Below, piece by piece: positions 1-9,186 of a stretch of 64,000 nucleotides of DNA. The notes beneath the pieces are model-generated. The model ran no database searches and was not told the DNA's origin. It saw nothing but the letters and a program-made list of their open reading frames with translations. Each line of letters starts with the position of its first letter. Within the stretch, counting starts at the first letter, position 1. This DNA is from Pseudomonadota bacterium (lineage in GTDB: Bacteria > Pseudomonadota > Gammaproteobacteria > Burkholderiales > Burkholderiaceae_C): assembly GCA_963205115.1 (NCBI GenBank), contig CAUJHV010000032.1, positions 1 through 64,000 on the forward strand, read 5' to 3'. The position numbers were made by a program, and so were the translations under genes.

Positions 1-405
1 GAGGTCAAGCGGCGCATCATGATCGGCACCTATGTGCTCAGCCACGGCTACTACGACGCCTACTACCTGCAGGCCCAGAAGCTGCGCCGCATGATTGCCG
101 ACGACTTCCAGGCCTGCTTCCAGGCCTGCGACGTCATCGCCGGGCCGGTCGCGCCCAGCGTGGCCTGGGAACTGGGTGCGCAGGCTGACGACCCCGTGGC
201 GGCCTACCTGGCCGACATCTTCACCTTGCCGGCCAGCCTGGCCGGGCTGCCGGGCATGAGCGTGCCGGCCGGCTTCGGTGCGCAGGGCATGCCCGTGGGC
301 CTGCAGCTCATCGGCAACTATTTCGCCGAAGGTACGCTGCTGCACGCCGCGCACGCGCTGCAACAGGCCACCGACTTCCACCTGCGCACACCCGCGGGCA
401 TCTGA
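1..405 (+). CDS. gatA: Asp/Glu-tRNA amidotransferase subunit A, C-terminal part (cut by window edge)
   Basis: Reading frame 1 is open from the first base and gives the last 134 residues of GatA, the amidase subunit that releases ammonia from glutamine for transamidation of mischarged Glu-tRNA(Gln) or Asp-tRNA(Asn). Seen: the C-terminal GatA signature [14 protein letters not shown], then [14 protein letters not shown], and the conserved end segment [21 protein letters not shown]. The catalytic Lys/Ser/Ser residues lie upstream of the window. The first in-frame ATG (19) is internal to the conserved motif and is not the start. The stop is followed after 2 bp by the gatB ATG, so the two are in one operon. 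Confidence 0.95.
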   Translation, partial: EVKRRIMIGTYVLSHGYYDAYYLQAQKLRRMIADDFQACFQACDVIAGPVAPSVAWELGAQADDPVAAYLADIFTLPASLAGLPGMSVPAGFGAQGMPVGLQLIGNYFAEGTLLHAAHALQQATDFHLRTPAGI

Positions 406-407
406 CC

Positions 408-1856
<1,449 letters not shown>

Positions 1857-1958
1857 GACGCGTCAGCAGACCGGGCCTGCGGCCTGGCTGTCGCCAGCCG
1901 GAGGCTGTCGGACATCGCGTGTCCGGGCGCTGAGCGGCGGCTCGCTGGCCGCGGGCGT

Positions 1959-2663
1959 TCAGGGCCTCGCGGGCGGCGCCACGCCGTATTCGATCGGCCC
2001 GAGCGAGCCGGGCGTCGCCCCGGCCCACAGCCTGCGCAGGCGTTCGAGTTCGGCGTCGTAGAAGCGGTTGATGCGCTCGACTTCCGCCTGCTGGCCCGCG
2101 ACCGAATCCCGCTGGGCAGCCAGCGCCGCTTCGTTGGCATCGACCTGGCTCTTCAGCTTGATGGGCAGCGGCTTGCCCTGGTAGAACTGGCCTTCTTCGG
2201 ACAGGCGGCGGTGATCGCGGTTCAGGTCCTGCAGGCGGGCCTGGGTGACTTTCTGGGCCGCGCGCACGGTTTCGAGCGCGGCTTCACGCGCACGCTGGTG
2301 AGCGGCTTCGGTCTTGTAGCGCTGCAGCAGGTTGCGGTCGCGGCGGGCCGCGTCGGCCTGGGCCACACGCTGCTCGGCGGCCCTGCGTTCCTTGGCTTCC
2401 TGTTCGGCGCGTTCGTCGGCGGTGAGCGTGGGCGGCCGCACGGACTTCAGCGAGCCGTCGCTGTTGAGCACGCGCTGTTCGCGCGCATTGCACTCGAGGA
2501 TCGGCCGGTCCGATGTCAGGCGGCGGCCCCTGTCATCGATGCAGGTGTAGATGCCCGCGGTCGCCGTGGTGCCGTCGGCCGCATGGGCGACGGCTGGCAC
2601 GAGCAGCAGCAGCGCGCCACTGGCCAGCAGTCCCTTGCACCCTGATCCGCGCCTGTAGCCCAT
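1959..2663 (-). CDS. DUF4124-type exported protein with long coiled coil
   Basis: A 234-residue protein of unknown function. Seen: an N-terminal signal peptide (GLLASGALLLLVPAVAHA, cleavage near residue 28), then a short domain with the DUF4124 pattern (IYTCIDDRGRRLTSDRPI, about 37-54). This is followed by a highly charged helical region rich in Glu, Arg, Gln and Ala (about 80-215) that should form a coiled coil. Proteins of this type are common next to pyrE/exoA in Burkholderiales and are thought to be periplasmic. The gene is convergent with gatB (about 100 bp apart) and follows pyrE on the same strand by 12 bp, so the two may be cotranscribed. The family has no established function. Confidence 0.85.
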   Translation of the reverse strand: MGYRRGSGCKGLLASGALLLLVPAVAHAADGTTATAGIYTCIDDRGRRLTSDRPILECNAREQRVLNSDGSLKSVRPPTLTADERAEQEAKERRAAEQRVAQADAARRDRNLLQRYKTEAAHQRAREAALETVRAAQKVTQARLQDLNRDHRRLSEEGQFYQGKPLPIKLKSQVDANEAALAAQRDSVAGQQAEVERINRFYDAELERLRRLWAGATPGSLGPIEYGVAPPARP

Positions 2664-2675
2664 GCAGTACCCGTC

Positions 2676-3350
2676 CTAAACCCCGTAACGCCGTCGATAG
2701 CTGCGCACGGCGGAGGCATAACCGCCCAGTGCAGGATCGTCTGCCATGGCCAGGTACTGCAGCAGATCCTCCAGCGTGGCGATCGCCGCCACCGGCAGGC
2801 CCAGTTGACTCTTCACATACTGCACTGCCGACCAGTCCACGTCGACGCCGTTTTCCGTGGCCTTTTCCTGGCGGTCCAGCGCGATGGCCACGCCGCAGGG
2901 TTCGGCCCCGGCGGCCCGGATCATGGCGATGGATTCGCGCACGGAAGTACCTGCGGACATCACGTCGTCGACGATGAGAACGCGCCCGGCTACCTTTGCG
3001 CCGACCAGCGTGCCACCTTCGCCGTGATCCTTGGCTTCCTTGCGGTTGTAGGCATAGGGAACATTGCGCCCCTTGCGGGCGAGCTCTATGGCCACGGCAG
3101 CGACCAGCGCGATCCCCTTGTAGGCCGGGCCAAAAAGCATGTCGAAAGGTTGCCCCGAATCAAGTAGGCGGCGTGCATAGAATTCAGCGAGCCGTCCGAG
3201 TTTCGCCCCGTCGTCGAACAGCCCGGCATTGAAAAAGTAGGGCGAAAGCCGTCCTGCTTTGGTCTTGAATTCACCGAAGCGCAGCACGCCGGCGTCGACG
3301 GAAAACTTGACGAATTCCAGCGCGAGAGCGTCGGAGACGGGGCCAGTCAT
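2676..3350 (-). CDS. pyrE: Orotate phosphoribosyltransferase
   Basis: A 224-residue enzyme that converts orotate and PRPP to orotidine 5'-phosphate in pyrimidine synthesis. Seen: N-terminal LEFVKFSVDAGVLRFGEF and SGRLSPYFFN-like blocks, the catalytic loop KDHGEGG (about residues 106-112) and the PRPP-binding motif VLIVDDVMSAGTS (about 123-135). The frame is open far upstream, but MTGPVSDALALEF matches the usual PyrE N terminus, so 3350 is chosen. The start lies only 12 bp from the divergent exoA start, so promoters must lie within or very near the opposing coding regions. Its 3' neighbour is the DUF4124 gene. Confidence 0.95.
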   Translation of the reverse strand: MTGPVSDALALEFVKFSVDAGVLRFGEFKTKAGRLSPYFFNAGLFDDGAKLGRLAEFYARRLLDSGQPFDMLFGPAYKGIALVAAVAIELARKGRNVPYAYNRKEAKDHGEGGTLVGAKVAGRVLIVDDVMSAGTSVRESIAMIRAAGAEPCGVAIALDRQEKATENGVDVDWSAVQYVKSQLGLPVAAIATLEDLLQYLAMADDPALGGYASAVRSYRRRYGV

Positions 3351-3362
3351 GGAGATTTTCCC

Positions 3363-4151
3363 TTGGGCTTTCGCCTGGTCACATTGAACCTGAACGGCAT
3401 CCGTTCCGCGGCCGACAAAGGCTTTGTCGAATGGGCCGAGGGCGCGCAAATCGATTGTATGGGGGTGCAGGAAATCAAGGCCCATGAGGACGTCGTCGCC
3501 GAGCGCTTCGCCCGCGTGGCCGGCCTGCACGGCTTCTTTCACTGCGCACAGAAAAAGGGTTATTCGGGTGTGGGCCTCTATACCCGCAAGGCCCCCAGCG
3601 CGGTCATCACCGGCTTCGGTGACGAGGAATTCGACGCCGAGGGCCGCTATGTCGAGGCGCGGTTCGACACCGCGCGGCGCAAGTTCAGCGTGATCAGTTG
3701 CTATTTCCCCAGCGGCAGCAGCGGCGAAGACCGCCAGGCCGCCAAGTTCCGCTTCCTCGCGCGCATCCATCCGCACCTGATGCGCCTGAAGGCCGAACGC
3801 GAGTTCGTGCTGGTGGGCGATATCAACATCGCGCACAAGGCCATCGACCTGAAGAACTGGCGCAGCAACCAGAAGAACTCCGGCTTCCTGCCCGAAGAAC
3901 GCGCCTGGCTCGACCAGCTCTTCGGCGAGGGCGGCATGGTGGATGTCTTCCGCACGCTGAACGACCAGCCCGAGCAGTACACGTGGTGGAGCAACCGCGG
4001 GCAGGCCTGGGCGAAGAACGTGGGCTGGCGACTGGATTACCAGATCGCCACGCCGGCGCTGGCTGCCAAGGCGCGGACGCAGTCGATCTACCTCGACCAG
4101 CGCTTCAGCGACCACGCGCCGCTGACCATCGACTACGACTTCAAGCTCTGA
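3363..4151 (+). CDS. xth: Exodeoxyribonuclease III (AP endonuclease)
   Basis: A 262-residue Mg-dependent nuclease of the ExoA/Xth family, acting in base-excision repair of abasic sites. Seen in order: LNLNGIRSA (Asn metal ligand), QEIKA (Glu ligand), the YSGVGLYTRK block, GDINIAHKAIDLKNW, the recognition loop TWWSNRGQAWAKNVGWRLDYQ, and the C-terminal catalytic SDHAPLTIDY. The start is TTG at 3363. No in-frame ATG or GTG lies between it and an implausible upstream extension, and GGAG at 3351-3354 is well placed as ribosome-binding site. That site sits beside the first codon of the divergent pyrE, an unusually tight arrangement. Confidence 0.93.
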   Translation: MGFRLVTLNLNGIRSAADKGFVEWAEGAQIDCMGVQEIKAHEDVVAERFARVAGLHGFFHCAQKKGYSGVGLYTRKAPSAVITGFGDEEFDAEGRYVEARFDTARRKFSVISCYFPSGSSGEDRQAAKFRFLARIHPHLMRLKAEREFVLVGDINIAHKAIDLKNWRSNQKNSGFLPEERAWLDQLFGEGGMVDVFRTLNDQPEQYTWWSNRGQAWAKNVGWRLDYQIATPALAAKARTQSIYLDQRFSDHAPLTIDYDFKL

Positions 4152-4276
4152 GCCGCCTGCCTCGCGGCACACAAGGGCGTGGCGTGGGCAGCGGACCCGC
4201 AACGCGGTGGGCTGTGCCTACCGCGCTGGTGGTGGCACCATCGGCCGCCGGCAGGCCTGTCACCCAGTCCATCACC

Positions 4277-5077
4277 ATGACATCCCGCGAACCCTTCTTC
4301 CGCGAAGCCGGCACCGGCCCGGGCGTCGTCTGCCTGCATTCCAACGCCAGCAATTCGGCGCAATGGCGCGACCTGATGGACCTGCTGGCGCCCAGCCACC
4401 ATGTGTTGGCACCCGATCTCTACGGTGCCGGCAAGAGCCCCGACTGGCCCTCGGCCAGCGCGATCACGCTGGCCGACGAGGCGGCTTTCATCGAGGCGGT
4501 GCTGCAGCGTGCCGGTGCGCCTTTGACCCTGGTGGGCCACTCATACGGCGCCGCGGTGGCCTTGCGCATCGCCGTGCAGCGGCCCGAGCGCGTGCGGGCG
4601 CTGGTGCTGTACGAGCCCACGCTGTTTGCGTTGATCGATGCCGAGATGCCCGCACCCAACGACGCCGACGGCATCCGCGCGGCCGTGGCCGCCGCCACAC
4701 GTGCGCTTGACGCCGGTGACGCCGACGCGGCCGCGGCCCACTTCATCGACTACTGGACCGGCCCCGGCAGCTTTGCTGCCATGCCCGAGGCGCGACGTCC
4801 CGCGGTTGCGGCCGCCGTGCGTGCGGTGCGCCGCTGGGCCCATGCGCTGATGACCGAGCCGATGCCGCTGGCGGCTTTGGCGGCACTGCCGATGCCGGTG
4901 CTGCTGATGAGCGGCAGCGGCTCCACGGTGTCGGCGCATGGTGTCGTGCGTCGCTTGGCCGCGGTGCTGCGCCAGGTGACGGCGGCCGAATTTCCGGGTC
5001 TGGGCCACATGGGGCCGATGACCCACCCGCAGGTGGTCAACCCGGTCATCGAGCGCTTCGTGCGCGGCCTGAGCTGA
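4277..5077 (+). CDS. Alpha/beta hydrolase
   Basis: A 266-residue alpha/beta-hydrolase fold protein, probably cytoplasmic; substrate unknown. Seen: oxyanion region VVCLHSNASNSAQW (about 18-31), DLYGAGKS, the nucleophile elbow GHSYGAA (Ser near residue 93), and the C-terminal catalytic His in GLGHMGP. The usual acid after strand 6 or 7 is not obvious: where many relatives have G-x-x-D, this one reads MSGSGSTVSAHG. The frame is open far upstream across exoA, but the fold begins at MTSREPFFREAG, so 4277 is used. The gene follows exoA by about 125 bp and may be read from it. Confidence 0.85.
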   Translation: MTSREPFFREAGTGPGVVCLHSNASNSAQWRDLMDLLAPSHHVLAPDLYGAGKSPDWPSASAITLADEAAFIEAVLQRAGAPLTLVGHSYGAAVALRIAVQRPERVRALVLYEPTLFALIDAEMPAPNDADGIRAAVAAATRALDAGDADAAAAHFIDYWTGPGSFAAMPEARRPAVAAAVRAVRRWAHALMTEPMPLAALAALPMPVLLMSGSGSTVSAHGVVRRLAAVLRQVTAAEFPGLGHMGPMTHPQVVNPVIERFVRGLS

Positions 5078-5145
5078 GACGCGATTTCCGGACGGTCGCG
5101 GCAGCCGATCGGCCTGCCGCGGCCGGTCGACGTCACCCGGACCGG

Positions 5146-5805
5146 TCAGTCCTTGCGCCCGGCGGCATCCGCCTGGATCGCGCCCATGACGATCTCGGCC
5201 ATCGATCGGCTCTCGTCCCGTGTGTCCTCGCGCAGCCCGTGGACCGTGCCGAGCCGGTCCGCCGGTGCTTCGTCCTGGCTGGCCTTGCGCTTGCCTTCGA
5301 GGCGGTCGATGGGGATCTCGATGCCCACGATGCCGCCCAGCATCGCGTCGATGAACGCGCTCGGCGCGTCGTCCACGCGCCAGGGCAGGGGCCGGCGGGC
5401 TTCGTGCGTATCGGTGAGGCGACGCAGCATGTCGAGCATCCAGCCGCGGTCCTCGATGGCCCGGGCCGCGCCGTGGGCGTGGGCCGCGACGTAGTTCCAG
5501 GTCGGCACGACGCGCCCGTGTTCGGCCTTGCCCGGATACCAGCCTGGCGTGATGTAAGCCTGCGGGCCGCGGAACATCACCACCGAGGGCGCGATGCCAT
5601 CACATGCGCGCCACACGGCATTGGCGCGCGAGACGTGGCCGATCAGCGTGCCCAGCGGCCCGCGGCTGCGGTCCAGCAGGAAGGGCACGTGGTTGGCGAC
5701 GAGGCCATCGCGGCCCAGGCACACCCAGGCGCCCAGCGGGTGCACCGCCATCAGCGCGTGCAGGGTGTCGTGGTCGGTGCAGGCGTGCTGCGGATGAACG
5801 TACAT
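5146..5805 (-). CDS. PaiB-family FMN-binding-like regulator
   Basis: A 219-residue protein of the PaiB (transcriptional repressor of sporulation and protease synthesis) family, which has a split-barrel FMN-binding fold. Seen: start MYVHPQHACTDHDTLHALM, the HPLGAWV strand, the NHVPFLLDRSRGPLGTLIGHVSRAN segment, and the diagnostic blocks AYITPGWYPGK and VPTWNYVAAHAHG. The C terminus has the usual RKASQ region. Despite the family name, whether such proteobacterial proteins regulate transcription or act as flavoenzymes is unsettled. The gene is tail-adjacent to argO on the same strand (about 40 bp), so it could be the second gene of that unit. Confidence 0.88.
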   Translation of the reverse strand: MYVHPQHACTDHDTLHALMAVHPLGAWVCLGRDGLVANHVPFLLDRSRGPLGTLIGHVSRANAVWRACDGIAPSVVMFRGPQAYITPGWYPGKAEHGRVVPTWNYVAAHAHGAARAIEDRGWMLDMLRRLTDTHEARRPLPWRVDDAPSAFIDAMLGGIVGIEIPIDRLEGKRKASQDEAPADRLGTVHGLREDTRDESRSMAEIVMGAIQADAAGRKD

Positions 5806-5847
5806 GGGGCATGGGCCTTTCGATTCCTCGCCGGACGTGCGGGCGTC

Positions 5848-6495
5848 TCAGAAGCCGGTCAGCGCATGCCGCAGCAGCAGCGCCGACAGGATGAACATGG
5901 TCACGCCGATCAGGCCGTCCAGCATCTGCCAGGCGCGGGGGCGGGCGAACCACGGCGCCAGCCAGCGCGCACCATAGCCCAGCGCCCCGAACCAGATCAG
6001 GCTGGCGCTGCTGGCACCGGCGATGAACCAGCCGCGCAAGGCCGGCGGCTGCTGCGCGCCGATGCTGCCCACGAGCAGCACGGTGTCCAGGTAGACATGC
6101 GGGTTGAGCAGGGTGAAGGCCGCCGCCTGCGCCAGCGCGGCGCCCCAGCGCAGGCCCTCGCCGCCGCCGGCGGCGTCCAAGCGGTTGGCGCGCCGCGCGC
6201 GGCGCAGCGCCTGCCAGCCGTAGACCGCCAGGAACAAGGCGCCCGCCACGGCCAGCGCGCGCGCCAACCCGGGGTTTTCGCCCAGCGCCTGCGCCATGCC
6301 CAGGACCCCCGCGGCGATCAGCACCGCATCGGCCAGCGCGCAGAAGGCCACCACGCTGCCGACGAACTCCCGCCGCAGGCCCTGGCGCAGCACGAAGGCG
6401 TTCTGTGCGCCGATCGCCACGATCAGGCCCAGGCTCAGGGCCAGACCCTGCACATAGACCGGAAAGGCGAGCGAAGCGGTGGCGGCAGGGTTCAT
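5848..6495 (-). CDS. argO: LysE/ArgO-family amino-acid exporter
   Basis: A 215-residue inner-membrane protein of the LysE/RhtB superfamily, probably exporting arginine or lysine. Seen: about six hydrophobic segments, the N-terminal signature GLALSLGLIVAIGAQNAFVLRQGL, and a C-terminal GVTMFILSALLLRHAL helix. I chose the ATG at 6495 because MNPAATASLAFPVYVQG aligns with family starts; an in-frame ATG 30 bp upstream (6525) is possible. The gene is divergent from an ArgP-type LysR regulator, the classical arrangement in which ArgP with basic amino acids controls the exporter. The roughly 75-bp spacer, including an AT-rich patch around 6538-6565, should hold both promoters and the operator. Confidence 0.9.
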   Translation of the reverse strand: MNPAATASLAFPVYVQGLALSLGLIVAIGAQNAFVLRQGLRREFVGSVVAFCALADAVLIAAGVLGMAQALGENPGLARALAVAGALFLAVYGWQALRRARRANRLDAAGGGEGLRWGAALAQAAAFTLLNPHVYLDTVLLVGSIGAQQPPALRGWFIAGASSASLIWFGALGYGARWLAPWFARPRAWQMLDGLIGVTMFILSALLLRHALTGF

Positions 6496-6571
6496 GGTGG
6501 CGCCAGCTTGCCAGGGCGCAGGCATGAAGACAAACTCAGCTTTCTAACGCCGATGTAGGAAAACTGAATCG

Positions 6572-7468
6572 ATGCTGGACTACGCGGCCCTCGCCGCCCT
6601 GGCTGCCGTCATCCGTGAAGGCAGTTTCGAGCGCGCGGCGCTCGCGCTGCACGTGACGCCGTCGGCGGTCTCCCAGCGCATCCGCTTGCTGGAAGAGCGC
6701 GTGGGCTGCGCGCTGGTGATCCGCGAGCAGCCCTGCCGCGCCACCGACACCGGCCGGCGCCTGTGCCAGCACGTCGACCGCGTGCAGCTGCTGGAGCAGG
6801 AGCTCCAGGGCACGATGCCCGCGCTGGCGCCGCAGGGCCTGACCCGCGTGGCCCTGCCGGTGGCCGTGAATGCCGACAGCCTGGCCACCTGGTTCGCGCC
6901 GGCCATCGCCGCCTTCGGCGCCGAGGCACCGGTGCTGGTGGAGGTGGCCGTGGACGACCAGGACCACACCGGGCAGTGGCTGCGCAGCGGCAAGGTCCTC
7001 GCCGCAGTGACCGGCACGGCCCGCCCCGCCACGGGCTGCAACAGCCGGCCGCTGGGCGCCATGCGCTACGTCGCCGCCGCCAGCCCGGCCTTCATGGATC
7101 GCCACTTCGCCGGCGGCGTCACCGCCGGCAGCCTGGCGCAGGCGCCCAGCCTGGTGTTCGACGCCAAGGACGCGCTGCAGGACCGCTGGGTACAGCGCCT
7201 GTGCCACCGGCGCGTGGAGCTTCCGCGGCACACGCTGCCGTCGCCACAGGCCTTTGTCACTGCCGCCGTGGCCGGCATGGGCTGGGGCCTGCAGCCGCAG
7301 GCGCTGGCCGCCACGCAGTTGCAGGAAGGCTCGTTGGTCGAGCTGGTGCCGCAGACGGCGCTGGATGTGCCGCTGTACTGGCAGCACGCGCGCGTGGCTT
7401 CCGCTTTGCTCGATGGCTTGAGCCGCGTGATCCAGGATGCGGCCGCGCGGGCCCTGTTGCCCGTGTGA
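6572..7468 (+). CDS. argP: ArgP-type LysR-family regulator
   Basis: A 298-residue LysR-type activator. Seen: winged helix-turn-helix in the first 65 residues (LDYAALAALAAVIREGSF, then AALALHVTPSAVSQRIRLLEE) in the form typical of ArgP/IciA, followed by a two-lobed effector-binding domain. ArgP proteins sense lysine and arginine and control the divergent exporter. Here the exporter gene starts about 75 bp away on the opposite strand, which supports the same job. Its stop is convergent with the sigma-54 regulator gene, and a GC-rich hairpin lies between them. Confidence 0.9.
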   Translation: MLDYAALAALAAVIREGSFERAALALHVTPSAVSQRIRLLEERVGCALVIREQPCRATDTGRRLCQHVDRVQLLEQELQGTMPALAPQGLTRVALPVAVNADSLATWFAPAIAAFGAEAPVLVEVAVDDQDHTGQWLRSGKVLAAVTGTARPATGCNSRPLGAMRYVAAASPAFMDRHFAGGVTAGSLAQAPSLVFDAKDALQDRWVQRLCHRRVELPRHTLPSPQAFVTAAVAGMGWGLQPQALAATQLQEGSLVELVPQTALDVPLYWQHARVASALLDGLSRVIQDAAARALLPV

Positions 7469-7483
7469 GCAGACCCCGGACGC

Positions 7484-7517
7484 ATACGCGGGGCGGGCGC
7501 ACGCGCCGGCCGCGTAT
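7484..7517. terminator. Bidirectional hairpin between convergent argP and sigma-54 regulator
   Basis: The 8-base arms ATACGCGG (7484-7491) and CCGCGTAT (7510-7517) are perfectly complementary and enclose an inner GC-rich partial stem. The hairpin fills the gap between two convergent stop codons. There is no T-tract on either strand, so it is a terminator candidate by position only. Confidence 0.4.
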
Positions 7518-8956
7518 CAAGCCTCGTGTCGCAACGCGTCCAGCTTGCGGTACAGCGTGCGCAGGCTGATGCCCAGCCGCGCAGCCAGCGCGCGGCGGTC
7601 GCCCGCATGCGCGGCCAGCGCTGTGCGCAGGGCTTCGCGCTCGGCCTGGCGCAGCACGCTGCGGGCGGCTGACGCCGGCCGCAGCACGACGGCACGATCG
7701 GCCGTGCCGGGCTCGGTCGGGCGCAGCCCCGTCACGGTGGCGCCCATCGCCAGCGCACGCGCGATGGTGGCCGCGGCGATCTGCGTGCCGTCGGTCAGCA
7801 GCGCGGCACGCTCCAGCACGTTGCGCAGCTCGCGCACGTTGCCTGGGAAGGCATGGGCCTGCAGCCGTTGCAGCGCCGCGTCGGACAGTCCCAGCGGGCG
7901 CCCCGGTGCCACGCGCGCCAGCAGCGATTCGGCCAGCAGGGCGATGTCCTCGCGCCGGTCGCGCAGCGGCGGCAGCCGGATCGGGAAGGTGCTCAGGCGG
8001 TGGTACAGGTCCTCGCGGAAACGCCCGCTGGCGATCAGCTCGCCGATCGGCCGGTGCGTGGCCGAGACCACGCGGATGTCGGCGCGGCGCAGCTCGGTGC
8101 TGCCCACGCGGCGGAAGGTGCCACTTTCCAGCAGCCGCAGCAGCTTGACCTGCATGGCCAGCGGGATGTCGCCCACCTCGTCGAGGAACAGCGTGCCACC
8201 GGCAGCTGCCTCCACCAGGCCGGGACGGGCGGCGTGGGCGCCGGTGAAGGCACCGCGCTCGTGGCCGAACAGCTCGCTTTCGAACAGCGTCTCCGGCAGG
8301 CTGGCGCAATCGACGACCACCAGCGGTTTCGCCGCACGCGGGCTGGCTTCGTGGACGGCACGCGCCAGCAGTTCCTTGCCGCTGCCCGATTCGCCCAGCA
8401 GCAGCACGGCGGCCTCGCTGGGGCCCACGCGGGCCACCAGGCCGAGCATGGCGCGGAACGGCGGCGAACGGCCGATCAGTCCCTGCGCCGCCGGCTGACC
8501 CTGGGCACCGCGCAGCGGCTCGATCTTCTCGATGAACCACGCGGGCTCGCCGCCCGCATCGCGCAGCGGCGTGAGTTCGATCTGCACGTAGGACTCGCCA
8601 TGCGGCGTGTGGTGCAGGTGCAGCACGCGCTCGCGCTGCCCGCTCTGCCGCGAGCGCGCCAGCGGGCAGCTCTCGCCGGCCTGGTCGCAAGGGCGGTCGA
8701 AGTGGTGCGAAACCGCGTAGCAGGTGCGCCCGACCACCGGTTCGCCGTCACCGAAGACGCGCCGGTAGGCGGCATTGGCCGCCGCGATGCGGTAGTGGCG
8801 GTCGAACAGGATGTGCGGCTCGGCCAGCGTCTCGAGGTAGGCCACCAGCTCGGGTTGTGCCGCTGCGGCACCCCGGCGGCCCGCCGAAGGGGCGGTTCGC
8901 GGGGCAGGGTCGGTCGCTGAAGGCACCGGTCGATAGTGCCACAAGTGGCATTTCAT
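7517..8956 (-). CDS. PAS-containing sigma-54-dependent activator (Fis family)
   Basis: A 479-residue bacterial enhancer-binding protein. Seen in order: an N-terminal PAS-like domain (about 38-150), an AAA+ domain with Walker A GESGSGKE (about 188-195), the sigma-54 contact loop GAFTGA (235-240), the FLDEVGD Walker B, and a C-terminal Fis-type helix-turn-helix (about 440-475). The PAS region contains a Cys-x5-His-x5-Cys-x6-Cys pattern (C79, H85, C90, C97) that could bind metal, heme or an Fe-S cluster or act as a thiol switch; this is inference. The ATG at 8956 was chosen, but an internal GTG ten codons later and longer upstream starts exist. It faces the Rieske and ccoG genes, both with -24/-12-like promoters. 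Confidence 0.9.
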   Translation of the reverse strand: MKCHLWHYRPVPSATDPAPRTAPSAGRRGAAAAQPELVAYLETLAEPHILFDRHYRIAAANAAYRRVFGDGEPVVGRTCYAVSHHFDRPCDQAGESCPLARSRQSGQRERVLHLHHTPHGESYVQIELTPLRDAGGEPAWFIEKIEPLRGAQGQPAAQGLIGRSPPFRAMLGLVARVGPSEAAVLLLGESGSGKELLARAVHEASPRAAKPLVVVDCASLPETLFESELFGHERGAFTGAHAARPGLVEAAAGGTLFLDEVGDIPLAMQVKLLRLLESGTFRRVGSTELRRADIRVVSATHRPIGELIASGRFREDLYHRLSTFPIRLPPLRDRREDIALLAESLLARVAPGRPLGLSDAALQRLQAHAFPGNVRELRNVLERAALLTDGTQIAAATIARALAMGATVTGLRPTEPGTADRAVVLRPASAARSVLRQAEREALRTALAAHAGDRRALAARLGISLRTLYRKLDALRHEA

Positions 8957-8960
8957 GCCA
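8937..8960. promoter_or_regulatory. Overlapping TGCCA/TGGCA inverted repeats at activator start
   Basis: Two inverted repeats overlap here. TGCCAC and GTGGCA (8937-8942 and 8945-8950) are 2 bp apart; TGGCA and TGCCA (8946-8950 and 8956-8960) are 5 bp apart. They lie at the start codon of the activator and about 110-130 bp upstream of the -24 element of the Rieske promoter, a normal distance for an upstream activator site. More TGCCA half-sites follow toward 9015. Proposed as the activator's own binding site. Confidence 0.4.
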
Positions 8961-9068
8961 AACGGCCGATGCTGCCGACGCGTCACCGTGCCATCGCTTT
9001 GCCAGGTCCGCCATCGCAAGTGCCTGATTTCAATGGGGAATCGACCTATCGGCGCGAGCGGCGCACAG

Positions 9069-9085
9069 GTGGCACGCGTCTTGAT
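9069..9085 (+). promoter_or_regulatory. Sigma-54 (-24/-12) promoter of the Rieske gene
   Basis: TGGCACGCGTCTTGAT fits the sigma-54 pattern TGGCAC-N5-TTGC with one deviation: the -12 dinucleotide is GA instead of GC. The same 15 bases from GGCAC onward recur upstream of ccoG. Predicted start of transcription is near 9096, leaving a leader of about 90 bases before the Rieske ATG. Confidence 0.7.
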
Positions 9086-9186
9086 GGGTATTGGGCGCCT
9101 GGTCGGTGCGCCCGCGATGTGAGCCACGCCCTTCCTTCCCCGCGAAACCGCTGGCCCTCATGGCCGCCACCCACCCGGAGTACCCG

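Noticed and set aside
2676..4202. A 508-residue version of pyrE including the stretch opposite exoA
   Set aside because: The extra N-terminal part is antisense to exoA and has no PyrE similarity.
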